Position numbers and translations under genes: made by a program
Notes under the pieces: generated by a model
The model's input: only the letters and a program-made list of their open reading frames with translations
Told to the model about the DNA's origin: nothing
Databases searched by the model: none
In this document: in pieces, positions 1 to 8,055 of the stretch
Position numbering within the stretch: position 1 is the first letter of the stretch
Layout of the letters: every line of letters begins with the position of its first letter
From: Mycobacterium paragordonae
Lineage (GTDB): Bacteria; Actinomycetota; Actinomycetes; Mycobacteriales; Mycobacteriaceae
DNA: 64,000 nt
Assembly (NCBI RefSeq): GCF_003614435.1
Contig: NZ_CP025546.1
Coordinates: 1,240,001 to 1,304,000, forward strand
Direction of reading: 5' to 3'

Positions 1-254
1 CCGGGGAGGTCGGCATGACGCCCGGACACCTGACCACGGTGGTCCGCCGACGCACCGGGCGGACGGTGCAGGAATGGATCATCGAACGGCGCATGGCCGA
101 AGCGCGGGAGCTGTTGGCCGAGACCGATCTACCCGTCGGCGAAGTCGCCAGGCGCGTCGGCATAGCGGACGCCGGATACTTCAGCCGGCTCTTCAGCCGG
201 GCGCACGGCGGCTCGCCGCGTCAGTGGCGTGCCGGCCATGCGCGCCGGTTGTGA
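1..254 (+). CDS. AraC-family transcriptional regulator, C-terminal part (5' truncated by the window)
   Basis: The frame is open at the left edge (codons run from base 3), so only the last 83 or so residues are visible and the true start lies outside. The fragment holds both helix-turn-helix units of an AraC/XylS DNA-binding domain. The second carries VGEVARRVGIADAGYFSRLF, followed by the family-typical end SPRQWR. The ATG at 15 is internal to the domain (GEVGMTPGHL) and is not a start. The sensor half is missing, so the inducer and targets cannot be named. It is convergent with the reductase gene on the minus strand, 28 bp away. Confidence 0.8.
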   Translation, partial: GEVGMTPGHLTTVVRRRTGRTVQEWIIERRMAEARELLAETDLPVGEVARRVGIADAGYFSRLFSRAHGGSPRQWRAGHARRL

Positions 255-282
255 ACTACAGGGGCAGCGCAAGGCGCGCTAG

Positions 283-1311
283 CTAGCCCAGGGCCCCATA
301 GGATCCGGTGACAGGCAGGTCTATCGGGTTGATCACGCCCGGCGCCGCGTCACACACGAACGGGATGGCGTTGACGGCCGCGACGGCGGTGCTGTCCATC
401 AACACGGTCATCGCGTCCTCGCCGGGACGCCCGAAGCGGATCGTCGCGTCGACGTACGGCTGCCCGTCGATCACGATGCTGAAGCCTTCCGGATCCTCCC
501 ATTGCGGGTCGAGCCCGTCGCTGCTCATGGTCCAGCAGATGGCCAGCTCTATCACCGGCCTCCCGTTGCGCAATCCGCGGTAGGTCCGGCGCTGGCCACC
601 GACGGTACCGGCCTCGTAGGTCGTCCAGCCGAGATCCAAATCCTGCTTCACCACCGCGTTTTCGACGAAAGCCTCCTTACCGTCGAGTTCGGCGCCCAGC
701 ATGGCGGCAACCATGTCCAGCGTCTCGAAGTAACCGAGGCCGAAGCGCTGGGTGGCCGGGTCGATCGGCGTGATCCGTTGCCGCGGTGGCTTGCCGAACC
801 CCAGCACCCGCCAGGCGTCGCGGACCGGATAAGTGGTGCAGTCCAACGTTTCCGCCAACCGGACGTTGCGCACGCGAGGGCAGGCGCCGGTGAGGAAGCC
901 GGCGACCACGTTGATGAATCCCGGCTCGAACCCGGTGCCCAGAAAGGTCGCGCAGCCCGCCCGGGCCGCCGTCTCGAGCGCCGCGCACTCGGCCGGGTGG
1001 TGGCTGCCGGTCAGGAAGTCGCCCGTCGTGACGACGTTGATGCCCCGGCCCAGCATCCTGGCCACCAGCTCGTAGTCGATGAGGCGTGGCATGTAGTTCA
1101 CGCAATCCGGCGCCAGGTCCAGCAGCGCATCGACGTCGTCGGTCGCGTTCAGCCCGGCGGGTTCTCGGCCGGCCAGCACACCGGCGTCGCGACCCACTTT
1201 GTCCGTACCGAACGCGTGCACGCCCACCACTTCGACGTCGTCACGGTCGAGCAGGATGCCCAGCGCCCGCTTGCCGATATTGCCGGTGGACCATTGCACG
1301 ACTCGCCGCAT
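283..1311 (-). CDS. Dihydrodipicolinate reductase-like NAD(P)-binding protein
   Basis: A 342-residue protein starting MRRVVQWSTGNIGKRALG, which is a Rossmann nucleotide-binding start of the DapB/2,4-diaminopentanoate dehydrogenase-like family. The open frame continues far upstream, but this ATG is taken because the Rossmann strand starts there and the upstream residues are low-complexity antisense of the TetR gene. Actinobacteria have many such DapB-like proteins outside lysine synthesis; the substrate here is unknown. It is divergent from the TetR-P450 pair across a shared palindrome, so all three genes are probably controlled together and may act on the same substrate. The specific reaction is not inferable. 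Confidence 0.75.
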   Translation of the reverse strand: MRRVVQWSTGNIGKRALGILLDRDDVEVVGVHAFGTDKVGRDAGVLAGREPAGLNATDDVDALLDLAPDCVNYMPRLIDYELVARMLGRGINVVTTGDFLTGSHHPAECAALETAARAGCATFLGTGFEPGFINVVAGFLTGACPRVRNVRLAETLDCTTYPVRDAWRVLGFGKPPRQRITPIDPATQRFGLGYFETLDMVAAMLGAELDGKEAFVENAVVKQDLDLGWTTYEAGTVGGQRRTYRGLRNGRPVIELAICWTMSSDGLDPQWEDPEGFSIVIDGQPYVDATIRFGRPGEDAMTVLMDSTAVAAVNAIPFVCDAAPGVINPIDLPVTGSYGALG

Positions 1312-1340
1312 GCCCAACGGTAACCGTTGACAGCCCGACT

Positions 1341-1370
1341 CGAACACTGTTCTAATCAGAACACTGTTCG
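1341..1370. promoter_or_regulatory. 30-bp near-perfect palindrome, likely TetR operator in the divergent promoter
   Basis: The left half CGAACACTGTTCTAA and the right half TCAGAACACTGTTCG are reverse complements at 26 of 30 positions. The site contains two direct copies of GAACACTGTTC (1342-1352 and 1359-1369) and the core GTTCT-N4-AGAAC. It lies between the DapB-like gene and the TetR gene, 14 bp before the TetR ATG. Two staggered dyads are typical of sites that bind two TetR dimers. That it binds the adjacent regulator is inference. Confidence 0.75.
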
Positions 1371-1383
1371 AAATGGGGGCGGC

Positions 1384-1938
1384 ATGGAAGCGCCGGTATT
1401 GCGCTACGGCGCTCTGGATCGCGAGCATCTGATCAAGCACCTGTGGCAACTGGCCAAACGCGTCGGCGTGCACAAGGTGACGATGCGCGAGCTGGCGGCA
1501 GAAGCGGGGACCAGGCCGTCCTCGGTGTACTACCACGTACGCGACAAGTCCGAACTGCTCGATCTGCTGATCGAATCGGTTTTGGCGCAGATCCAGGTTC
1601 CACAGCAGGGCGACTGGGAATCCCGGCTGGTCGCGCTCTACATGAACGCGTGGCAGGTGCTCGTCGAAGTTCCGGGCATCGCCGGCCTGTTGCAGGGGCA
1701 TCCGCACACCGCGGCGGCGACTGAGATGGACCGCGCCACCCGCCGCATCCTGCACGAATCGGGTCTGCAGGCAGAGTATTTCGAGGCGGCACACGCGGCG
1801 CTGTACGTCCACCTACTGGGCTCGGTGCAACTCGAACATCTGCACCGCACGGCCGACGGGCCCAGCGACGGCGCGTTCTCCTACGGCTTACGCCTGATCC
1901 TCAGCGGTCTGCGCAACGAGATAACGGAGGCTTCATGA
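1384..1938 (+). CDS. TetR-family transcriptional regulator
   Basis: A 184-residue protein. The N-terminal helix-turn-helix is visible (VTMRELAAEAGTRPSSVYYH, then DKSELLDLL), followed by an all-helical ligand-binding domain. The ATG at 1384 is preferred over the upstream in-frame codon at 1327 because a purine-rich GGGGGCGGC precedes it and the 1327 start would lie across the palindrome. Its last codons overlap the P450 start by 4 bp (ATGA), so the two are translationally coupled. It probably represses itself, the P450 and the divergent reductase through the 30-bp palindrome. The ligand is unknown, probably a hydrophobic P450 substrate or product. Confidence 0.85.
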   Translation: MEAPVLRYGALDREHLIKHLWQLAKRVGVHKVTMRELAAEAGTRPSSVYYHVRDKSELLDLLIESVLAQIQVPQQGDWESRLVALYMNAWQVLVEVPGIAGLLQGHPHTAAATEMDRATRRILHESGLQAEYFEAAHAALYVHLLGSVQLEHLHRTADGPSDGAFSYGLRLILSGLRNEITEAS

Positions 1939-3161
1939 CGGATACCGCGATCGATCTTGCCGACCCTGAACTGTGGGCGTCGGAGTTCCCTGATGAGCTG
2001 TTCGCGCAGTTGCGCGCCCGCATCCCGGTGTTTCACCAAAAACTCACCGACGACGTCAGATCGGCTGTCGGCCGCGAATTCTGGGTCTGCACTCGGCACG
2101 CCGACGTTGCGCGGGTGCACCGCGACTACGAGTCGTTCACCGCCACCCGCGGCCCCCTGATCCAGGATGTACCCCTGTTCGACGCGTACCCGGCCATCGT
2201 GAGTCTGGATCCGCCGGATCACACCGTCCGCCGCCGGGTGATCACCCGTGCCTTCACGCCGCGAGCCGTGGCGAGATTGGAGGACGGCATTCGCGCCCGG
2301 GCCAAGGAAATGGCCGGCGCGCTGCTGCGCGACGGTGGTGGCGAATTCGTCGATCTTGCTGCGGGACTTCCGATTTCGGTGATCGGTGATATCGTCGGGA
2401 TTCCCGAAGCCGACCGGCCGCGCGTGTTCGAACTGATCGACAAAGTGTTGAAGACCGCGGGCGGGCAACTGTCGGTTCCCGATGGTGACGACTTGATGCC
2501 CTTCCTCGAATTGTTCCAGTACCCCAGCGAGTTGACCGCCCATAAACGTGAACATCCCGTGGACGACATCTGGAGCGCGCTGTGCACCACGGAGATCACC
2601 GCGGAATCGGGGGAGACCTTCCTGCTGCCCGCCAACGAGCTGGAGATCTTTTTCTTCATCCTCGGTCTGGCCGGGGCGGACACCACCCGAAATGCGTTGT
2701 GTGACGGCATTCGCGCCTTTGTCGCGAACCCCGACCAAACGGCGGTCTACCGCGATGATCCGCAGGCACGGGCCACCGCGGTCGAGGAGGTGATCCGCTA
2801 CTCCACGCCGATCATCTTCTGGGTGCGTGGGGCGACCAGGGACGTGGTGCTGGGCGACACCATGATTCCGCAGGGCGCACGGGTGGTCACCATGCTGCGT
2901 TCGGCCAACCGAGACGAGGACGTCTTCGCTGATCCCTATCGCTTCGACATCCGCCGTGATCCCAACCCGCACCAGTCTTTCGGTGGCGGAGGTGCCCATC
3001 ATTGCCTGGGGGCGATGCTGGCCCGGGCCGAGGTCAGGGCCGCCCTCGACGAGATTCTGCTGCCTACCAACAACATTGAACTCGGCGAACCCAGGCTCCG
3101 GCTACCGCACCTGGCCAACAATATGACCGTGTACGAGTCCGTGCCGGTGACATTGAGCTAG
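1935..3161 (+). CDS. Cytochrome P450
   Basis: A 408-residue soluble P450. Visible landmarks are the I-helix LGLAGADTTRNAL, the K-helix ExxR in EEVIRYSTPI, and the haem loop FGGGGAHHCLG with Cys357 as thiolate ligand. No membrane anchor is present, as in most bacterial P450s, so ferredoxin and reductase partners must be encoded elsewhere. It is co-transcribed with the TetR gene. Its stop overlaps the convergent hydrolase stop by 4 bp (CTAG at 3158-3161). The substrate cannot be read from the sequence. The family assignment is certain; the CYP subfamily was not attempted. Confidence 0.92.
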   Translation: MTDTAIDLADPELWASEFPDELFAQLRARIPVFHQKLTDDVRSAVGREFWVCTRHADVARVHRDYESFTATRGPLIQDVPLFDAYPAIVSLDPPDHTVRRRVITRAFTPRAVARLEDGIRARAKEMAGALLRDGGGEFVDLAAGLPISVIGDIVGIPEADRPRVFELIDKVLKTAGGQLSVPDGDDLMPFLELFQYPSELTAHKREHPVDDIWSALCTTEITAESGETFLLPANELEIFFFILGLAGADTTRNALCDGIRAFVANPDQTAVYRDDPQARATAVEEVIRYSTPIIFWVRGATRDVVLGDTMIPQGARVVTMLRSANRDEDVFADPYRFDIRRDPNPHQSFGGGGAHHCLGAMLARAEVRAALDEILLPTNNIELGEPRLRLPHLANNMTVYESVPVTLS

Positions 3162-4069
3162 AGCGACTCGATGTCCAGCCACTGGTCGACCTCGAAGCGG
3201 TCGGCGACGGTGCGCAGCGTTGCGCCTCCGTGTCCTGGGTAGTGCGCGGGTACGACGGCCGCCCCGGCCGCGGCGGCTTCGGAGAAGATCCGGCGGCGGG
3301 TAACGGCGGCGGCGCCTTGGTCGATGTCGAAGGCGCAGGGGTCGTCGGGGCGGCGCACCTGTATCGGGTTGTGGGTCAGATCGCCGACGAAGACCGCCGG
3401 CCGGCCCGCGTCGAGCCACAGCACCGAGGATCCGGGGGTGTGCCCCGGCGCGGGGCGTAATCGCAGGGCAGGGCTGATCTCGTAGTCGTCTGACCATTGG
3501 ACGATTTGCGCATCCACCGGCAGGACGCTGTCCTCGAACACCAGCCGGTTACCGAGCTGTTGCAGCGCTTCCTCCTCGGTGCGCGGATCCTGTTGTGCCG
3601 CTGCCCCGTCGGGGTGGAAGTGCCGGTAGTCGGCCTGCGGCACCAGGTACCGGGCGTTCGGGAATGTCGGCAACCACGCATCGTCGTGCAGCATGGTGTT
3701 CCACCCGACGTGATCGGAATGGACGTGGGTGTTGACCACCACGTCGACGGCATTGCGGTCGACGCCGGCCGATTGCAGCGCCGTGAGGTAGCCGGTGTTC
3801 AAGTGGTCCAGCGGCGGCATCTGCGGGCGAGTCCGGTCGTTGCCGACGCCGGTGTCCACGACAACCGTCAGTCCGTCGACTTCGATCACCCAGCTCTGGA
3901 TCGCGATGTGCCATTGATCGGTATCGGGGTCGAAGAAGTCCGGCGCCAGCAGGTCGGCGTTGTCGCGCCACCGGCCGGGCGGCGTGTGCGGAAAGGCCCG
4001 GGTCGGCAGGTCGAACCGCAGCTCCAGCACCCGCGTCACGACGGCGCGTCCCAGCTCAACCGAACCCAT
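3158..4069 (-). CDS. Metallo-beta-lactamase-fold hydrolase
   Basis: A 303-residue protein with the dinuclear zinc motif THVHSDHVGWN and later ligands in APGHTPGSS and a PAHYPGHGG segment near the C-terminus. The length and layout match the MBL-fold lactonase/thioesterase-like subgroup rather than true beta-lactamases. The ATG at 4069 is chosen because AGGAGG sits 5 bp upstream; the GTG at 4072 would leave only 2 bp. No signal peptide is seen, so it is cytoplasmic. It is convergent with the P450, and a role in the same pathway is possible but not shown. Confidence 0.85.
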   Translation of the reverse strand: MGSVELGRAVVTRVLELRFDLPTRAFPHTPPGRWRDNADLLAPDFFDPDTDQWHIAIQSWVIEVDGLTVVVDTGVGNDRTRPQMPPLDHLNTGYLTALQSAGVDRNAVDVVVNTHVHSDHVGWNTMLHDDAWLPTFPNARYLVPQADYRHFHPDGAAAQQDPRTEEEALQQLGNRLVFEDSVLPVDAQIVQWSDDYEISPALRLRPAPGHTPGSSVLWLDAGRPAVFVGDLTHNPIQVRRPDDPCAFDIDQGAAAVTRRRIFSEAAAAGAAVVPAHYPGHGGATLRTVADRFEVDQWLDIESL

Positions 4070-4102
4070 CACGTCCTCCTCGGCGAGTGGGAACTACACG
4101 AC

Positions 4103-4132
4103 GCATTCTGCGCGTGTCGCGTCGCAGAATGC
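4103..4132. repeat. Perfect 10-bp inverted repeat (hairpin) between genes
   Basis: Arms GCATTCTGCG and CGCAGAATGC enclose a 10-base loop containing GTGTCGCG. It lies between the end of the aldolase operon (transcribed leftward) and the start of the MBL gene. It could act as a terminator for the aldolase operon, although no T-run follows, or as an operator. The loop resembles the centre of the hairpin after rpsI (53713-53785). Confidence 0.55.
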
Positions 4133-4148
4133 ACAGTCGGCGGATGGA

Positions 4149-4799
4149 TCAGAGACTGCGCAGGTAGGTGTACACACCGGCGAAGTTCCGGTTCACTTCC
4201 TCAGGTACCGGCACGAATCCACCCAGTGCCCTTGCGCCCCAGGCGATTTGCGCGGTGCGCTCGACCAGTGCGGTGATGTGCATTACCTTGTCGGGTCGCG
4301 GTCCCACGGCCACCAGGCCGTGATTGGCGATGAGAGCGGCGCCCCGTCCTTCCAATGCCTTGACCGCGTTGGCGCCGACGTCGGGAGTGCCGGACGCGGC
4401 GTACTCGGCGCAGCGCACGTCCCCGCCGCAGTACACCGCGAACTCGTCGATGCAGGCCGGGATCGGCTGGTGCGCGACGGCGAACATGGTGGCCCACACC
4501 GGGTGGCTGTGGATGACGCTGCCGATGTCGTCGAACGCCTGATAGCACGCCAGGTGGAGCTGCATCTCGGTCGAGGGCATGCGGCCGTCCTTGGCTTGCA
4601 GCACGGCGCCGTCGGGGTCCACCAGGACCAGATCGTCGAGGACCATGTCCGCGTAGTCGACAGACGACGGCGTGATCACCACGTTGCCGTCGGAGCGCCG
4701 GGCCGAGATGTTCCCGGCGGTGCCCTCGACCAGCCCTCGGCGCAGCATGTCCTTGGCTGCCGCCAGCACGGCGTCTTCCGCGTTATCAACGAATTTCAT
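4149..4799 (-). CDS. fucA: Class II aldolase/adducin family protein (fuculose-phosphate aldolase-like)
   Basis: A 216-residue class II aldolase. The zinc site is visible as the HSHP pair in VIHSHPVWATMF and the later histidine in LIANHGLVAVG; the catalytic-region glutamate lies in STEMQLHL. The family cleaves or epimerises sugar phosphates such as L-fuculose-1-P or L-ribulose-5-P; the exact sugar is unknown. Its start overlaps the stop of the upstream dehydrogenase by 4 bp (ATGA), so the two form an operon. The order aldolase, SerA-like dehydrogenase and divergent FGGY kinase matches Rv0727c-Rv0729 of M. tuberculosis. Confidence 0.85.
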   Translation of the reverse strand: MKFVDNAEDAVLAAAKDMLRRGLVEGTAGNISARRSDGNVVITPSSVDYADMVLDDLVLVDPDGAVLQAKDGRMPSTEMQLHLACYQAFDDIGSVIHSHPVWATMFAVAHQPIPACIDEFAVYCGGDVRCAEYAASGTPDVGANAVKALEGRGAALIANHGLVAVGPRPDKVMHITALVERTAQIAWGARALGGFVPVPEEVNRNFAGVYTYLRSL

Positions 4800-5785
4800 C
4801 TGCCCAGCACCTCCGGGTTGACGATATGGGCGGGCCTCCCGCCGGACAGCAGCGCCTCCAGATCGTCGGCGACCAGCTGTGCCTGCCGTGCCTCAGTGTT
4901 CCACGTCGCGCCGCCGATGTGGGGGGTCAGGACGACGTTGGGCATCGCGGTGAGCGGGTGATCGGTGGGCAGCCATTCGCCGGCGAAATGGTCCAGACCC
5001 GCGGCCGCCACCTTGCCGGTCTGCAGCGCGTCGACGAGCGCGTCGATGTCGTGCAGTTGAGCCCGAGCGGAATTGAGGAAGACGACACCGTCACGCATGG
5101 CGGCGAACTGTTCGGTTCCGATCATCCCGACGGTGTCGTCGGTGACCGGCGCGTGCAGGGAGACGACGTCGGACTCGGCGAGCAACTGCTCCAGCGTGTG
5201 GTGAGCGTCGTCGCAGTAGGGGTCGTGCGCGATGACCCGCAGACCCAGTCCCGACAGCCGCCATGCGGTGGCCCGGCCGACGGCGCCCAGGCCTACCAGC
5301 CCGGCGGTGAGCCCGGCGATCTCCCAGCCGCGGAATCGCTGATATGGAATGCTGCCGTCACGAAAGATGTTGCCGCTGCGCACATCCGCGTCGGCAGCGA
5401 CCAGGCGGCGGGTGGCCGCCAGGAGCAGCGCGACCGTCATCTCGGCGACCGCGTCGGCGTTGCGCGCCGGGGTGTTGAGCACCGGAATGCCGGCCGCCGT
5501 GGCACCGGCGATGTCGACGTTGTTGGGGTCGCCGCGGGTCGCCGCGACAGCGCGCAGTCCCAGTTCGAACACCGGTCCCTTGACCGAATCGCTTTCCACC
5601 ACAACAATATCGGCGGATTCAGCGGTGATCCGTTCGGCCAGCTGGTCAGCGTTGTAGATGCGCAGCGGTGTCTGCTCTATCCAGGGGTCGTACACCACGT
5701 CGGCCAGTTCGGCGAGCTTGACGAACCCAGGGCCGCGCAGCGGGGCGGTCACCAGGGCACGTGGTCGAGATGTCACGAAACTCAA
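4796..5785 (-). CDS. serA2: D-isomer-specific 2-hydroxyacid dehydrogenase (SerA2-like)
   Basis: A 329-residue NAD-dependent dehydrogenase of the phosphoglycerate dehydrogenase superfamily. It has the dinucleotide fingerprint GLVGLGAVGRATAW and the Arg-Glu-His catalytic set: NSARAQ, HFAGEW and LTPHIGGAT. It lacks the ACT regulatory domain of true SerA, so a role in sugar-acid catabolism with the adjacent aldolase is more likely than in serine synthesis. It is first in a two-gene leftward operon and diverges from the kinase across only 21 bp, which implies overlapping promoters. Confidence 0.88.
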   Translation of the reverse strand: MSFVTSRPRALVTAPLRGPGFVKLAELADVVYDPWIEQTPLRIYNADQLAERITAESADIVVVESDSVKGPVFELGLRAVAATRGDPNNVDIAGATAAGIPVLNTPARNADAVAEMTVALLLAATRRLVAADADVRSGNIFRDGSIPYQRFRGWEIAGLTAGLVGLGAVGRATAWRLSGLGLRVIAHDPYCDDAHHTLEQLLAESDVVSLHAPVTDDTVGMIGTEQFAAMRDGVVFLNSARAQLHDIDALVDALQTGKVAAAGLDHFAGEWLPTDHPLTAMPNVVLTPHIGGATWNTEARQAQLVADDLEALLSGGRPAHIVNPEVLGR

Positions 5786-5806
5786 TGCTGGCGTACCGTG
5801 GCGCCC

Positions 5807-7144
5807 GTGTCACGCGAAGACGTCACAATCGGCATCGACGTCGGCACGACGGCGGCGAAGGCGGTCGCGGTCGACGAGAGCGGCCGGGTGCACGCGCGGG
5901 CGCGCATTCCGCATCAGCTGCTGGTCCCGGCCCCTGATCGGCTGGAGCACAACGCGGAAGAAGCGTGGCGCGAAGGACCTGTCACGGCCCTGGGCCGGCT
6001 GAATCGGCCGGATGCCAAAGCGGTGGCCGTGTCGTCGATGGTCCCGTCGTTGACTGCCGTCGACACCGAAGGCCGACCCATCACGCCGGGGCTGTTGTAC
6101 GGCGACAGCCGCGGCCGGGTGCCCGACGCCGCCGAGCAGCCGGTGCCCGCGGTCGGCGAGGCCGCCGAGTTCCTGCGGTGGACGGCCGCCGAGGCGCCCG
6201 GTGCGGCCGGGTACTGGCCGGCGCCTGCGGTCGCCAACCACGCGCTGGCGGGGGAGGCGGTGATCGACTTCGCCACCGCGATCACGTCGCTGCCACTGTT
6301 CGACGGGACGGGCTGGAATGCCTCGGCCCTCGCCGACCGCGGCGCCACGGTCGATCAGATGCCGCGGGTCGAGACCTTCGGCAAACCGGTCGGGCAGGTC
6401 CGCGGCACGTCGGCGGTGCTGGCCACCGGGGCTATCGACGCCCTGTGCGAGCAGATCGTCGCCGGTGCCGATCACGACGGCGACGTACTGGTCTTGTGCG
6501 GCACCACCCTCATCGTGTGGATCACCGTTGCCGAGGCCCGGCAGGTGCCCGGCCTGTGGACCATTCCGCACACCGCGGTCGGTAAGAGCCAGATCGGCGG
6601 GGCGAGCAATGCCGGAGGATTGTTCCTCGGCTGGGTGGATCGGGTTGTTGCGCAAGCTGATCCGCTTAGCGCTGATCCGAGGCGGGTGCCGGTGTGGATG
6701 CCCTACATCCGTGGTGAACGCACGCCGTTCCACGATCCCGATCGCCGCGCGGCACTGCACGGCGTGGACCTCACCCAGGACGCCGCGTCCGTGCGCCGGG
6801 CAGCCTACGAAGCGTCGGGCTTCGTGGTCCGGCAGATCCTCGAGTTGAGTGGTGCGCCGGTGCGCCGCATCATCGCCTCCGGCGGCGGCACCCGCGTGCA
6901 ACCGTGGATGCAGGCCATCGCCGATGCGACCGGTCGACCCGTCGAGGTGTCCGCGGTGGCCGAAGGGGCCGCGCTGGGCGCTGCGTTCCTCGCGCGGATG
7001 GCGGTGGGCCTGGAATCGGTGATCACCGACGCGGCCCGGTGGGCCGCGGTCGAGCGGGTGGTCGAGCCCCGGTCCGAGTGGGTGGGGCCGACGAAAGATC
7101 GGTACCGCCGCTTCCTGGAGCTGAGCGGATCACGGCTGGCCTAA
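5807..7144 (+). CDS. xylB: FGGY-family carbohydrate kinase (xylulokinase-like)
   Basis: A 445-residue sugar kinase of the actin-like ATPase fold. The N-terminal phosphate loop is GIDVGTTAAKAVAV; the C-terminal adenosine motif is IIASGGGTRVQPWMQAIADA followed by EGAALGAAF. The GTG at 5807 is used because the kinase domain begins there; the frame stays open for a further 1 kb upstream, but only as a shadow of the antisense genes. It is somewhat short for an FGGY kinase. With the divergent aldolase and dehydrogenase it suggests phosphorylation, oxidation and cleavage of a minor sugar. No transporter is seen nearby. Confidence 0.85.
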   Translation: MSREDVTIGIDVGTTAAKAVAVDESGRVHARARIPHQLLVPAPDRLEHNAEEAWREGPVTALGRLNRPDAKAVAVSSMVPSLTAVDTEGRPITPGLLYGDSRGRVPDAAEQPVPAVGEAAEFLRWTAAEAPGAAGYWPAPAVANHALAGEAVIDFATAITSLPLFDGTGWNASALADRGATVDQMPRVETFGKPVGQVRGTSAVLATGAIDALCEQIVAGADHDGDVLVLCGTTLIVWITVAEARQVPGLWTIPHTAVGKSQIGGASNAGGLFLGWVDRVVAQADPLSADPRRVPVWMPYIRGERTPFHDPDRRAALHGVDLTQDAASVRRAAYEASGFVVRQILELSGAPVRRIIASGGGTRVQPWMQAIADATGRPVEVSAVAEGAALGAAFLARMAVGLESVITDAARWAAVERVVEPRSEWVGPTKDRYRRFLELSGSRLA

Positions 7145-7185
7145 CCCGTAGCGCGGTCCGCGCTCCGTCGTTCTACGCTAGTGCA

Positions 7186-7851
7186 ATGACTGATCACGAC
7201 CAGACCGCAGCCCGTCGAGAGATCGCAGACGCTTTGCTTGCCGCGTTGGAGCGCCGGCACGAGGTCGCCGATGCCATCGTCGAGGCGAAGAACAAGTCGG
7301 CGGCGGTCGAGGCCATCGTCGAGCTGCTGGGTACCTCGCACCTTGCTGCCGAAGCCGTGATGAGCATGTCGTTCGACCAACTGACCCAGGACGCGCGCGC
7401 GAAGATCCTCGCGGAGCTCGACGACCTGAACAAGCAACTCAGCTTCGCCCTCAGCGACCGGCCGGCAAGTTCGGGGGAGACCCTCGAGCTGCGTCCCTTC
7501 TCCGCCGCGCAGGACCGTGACATCTTCACGACCCGCACCGACGAGATCAAGGCCGCCGGCGACGGCTCCGGTGCACCCGCCGGCAGCATCGACGACGAGA
7601 TCAGCAAGGCGCTCAAGCGTCTGCACGACGAAGAGGCCGTCTGGTTCGTGGCCGTCGACGCCGGCGAGAAGGTCGGCATGGTGTTCGGTGAACTCCTCAA
7701 CGGTGAAGTGAACGTCAGGATCTGGATCCATCCCGAGCACCGGAAGAAGGGCTACGGCACGGCGGCGCTGCGCAAGTCGCGCTCAGAGATGGCCTGGGCC
7801 TTCCCGGCCGTGCCGATGGTCGTTCGGGCGCCTGCGGCCAACGCCGGGTAA
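7186..7851 (+). CDS. GNAT-family acetyltransferase with GyrA-like N-terminal helical region
   Basis: A 221-residue protein starting MTDHDQTAARRE. Residues 5-95 or so (ALLAALERRHEVADAIVEAK, then EAIVELLGTSHLAAEAVMSM) resemble the helical region of DNA gyrase A around its C-gate. The C-terminal part has the GNAT acetyl-CoA loop RKKGYGTAAL after a predicted strand (VRIWIHPEH). The protein stops about 25 residues after that loop, where motif B normally follows, so the fold may be shortened. Position matches Rv0730 of M. tuberculosis. The acetylation target is unknown. It is followed by a strong terminator-like hairpin. Confidence 0.72.
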   Translation: MTDHDQTAARREIADALLAALERRHEVADAIVEAKNKSAAVEAIVELLGTSHLAAEAVMSMSFDQLTQDARAKILAELDDLNKQLSFALSDRPASSGETLELRPFSAAQDRDIFTTRTDEIKAAGDGSGAPAGSIDDEISKALKRLHDEEAVWFVAVDAGEKVGMVFGELLNGEVNVRIWIHPEHRKKGYGTAALRKSRSEMAWAFPAVPMVVRAPAANAG

Positions 7852-7865
7852 CACCGCCGGGACGC

Positions 7866-7896
7866 GACCCCGCTGCGGCTGACGCCGCGCGGGGTC
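7866..7896 (+). terminator. Strong GC-rich hairpin, likely intrinsic terminator
   Basis: The arms GACCCCGC and GCGGGGTC form an outer stem. The inner stem GCGGC-TGAC-GCCGC is separated from it by one bulged T. It starts 14 bases after the GNAT stop and is followed by TTCG. A long poly-U tail is absent, as is usual for mycobacterial terminators. Confidence 0.75.
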
Positions 7897-7908
7897 TTCG
7901 TCAGTTCA

Positions 7909-7937
7909 TTTACACGCTCGTCACACGCGCTTAAGAT
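7909..7937 (+). promoter_or_regulatory. SigA-type promoter candidate for the dioxygenase-P450 operon
   Basis: TTTACA (7909-7914), a 17-bp spacer, then TAAGAT (7932-7937). The -35 matches TTGACA at five of six positions and the -10 fits the mycobacterial TANNNT form. Transcription would start near 7944, leaving a leader of about 110 bases before the ATG at 8056. It sits immediately after the terminator hairpin, as expected for a new transcription unit. Confidence 0.55.
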
Positions 7938-8055
7938 CGAGCCGTCCGTATTACCGTCACAGCCCACTGGCGGGGGTTTATGTGCCATCGGTTGAGCCAA
8001 CATGCCCGATCGGCGCTAAATCCGTTATGCCTCTTGCGTTTTCCTCGCACTCCCA

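Noticed and set aside
4826..5806. Open frame upstream of the FGGY kinase start
   Set aside because: It lies opposite the two well-supported minus-strand genes, has no recognisable domain, and the kinase motif begins at the GTG at 5807.
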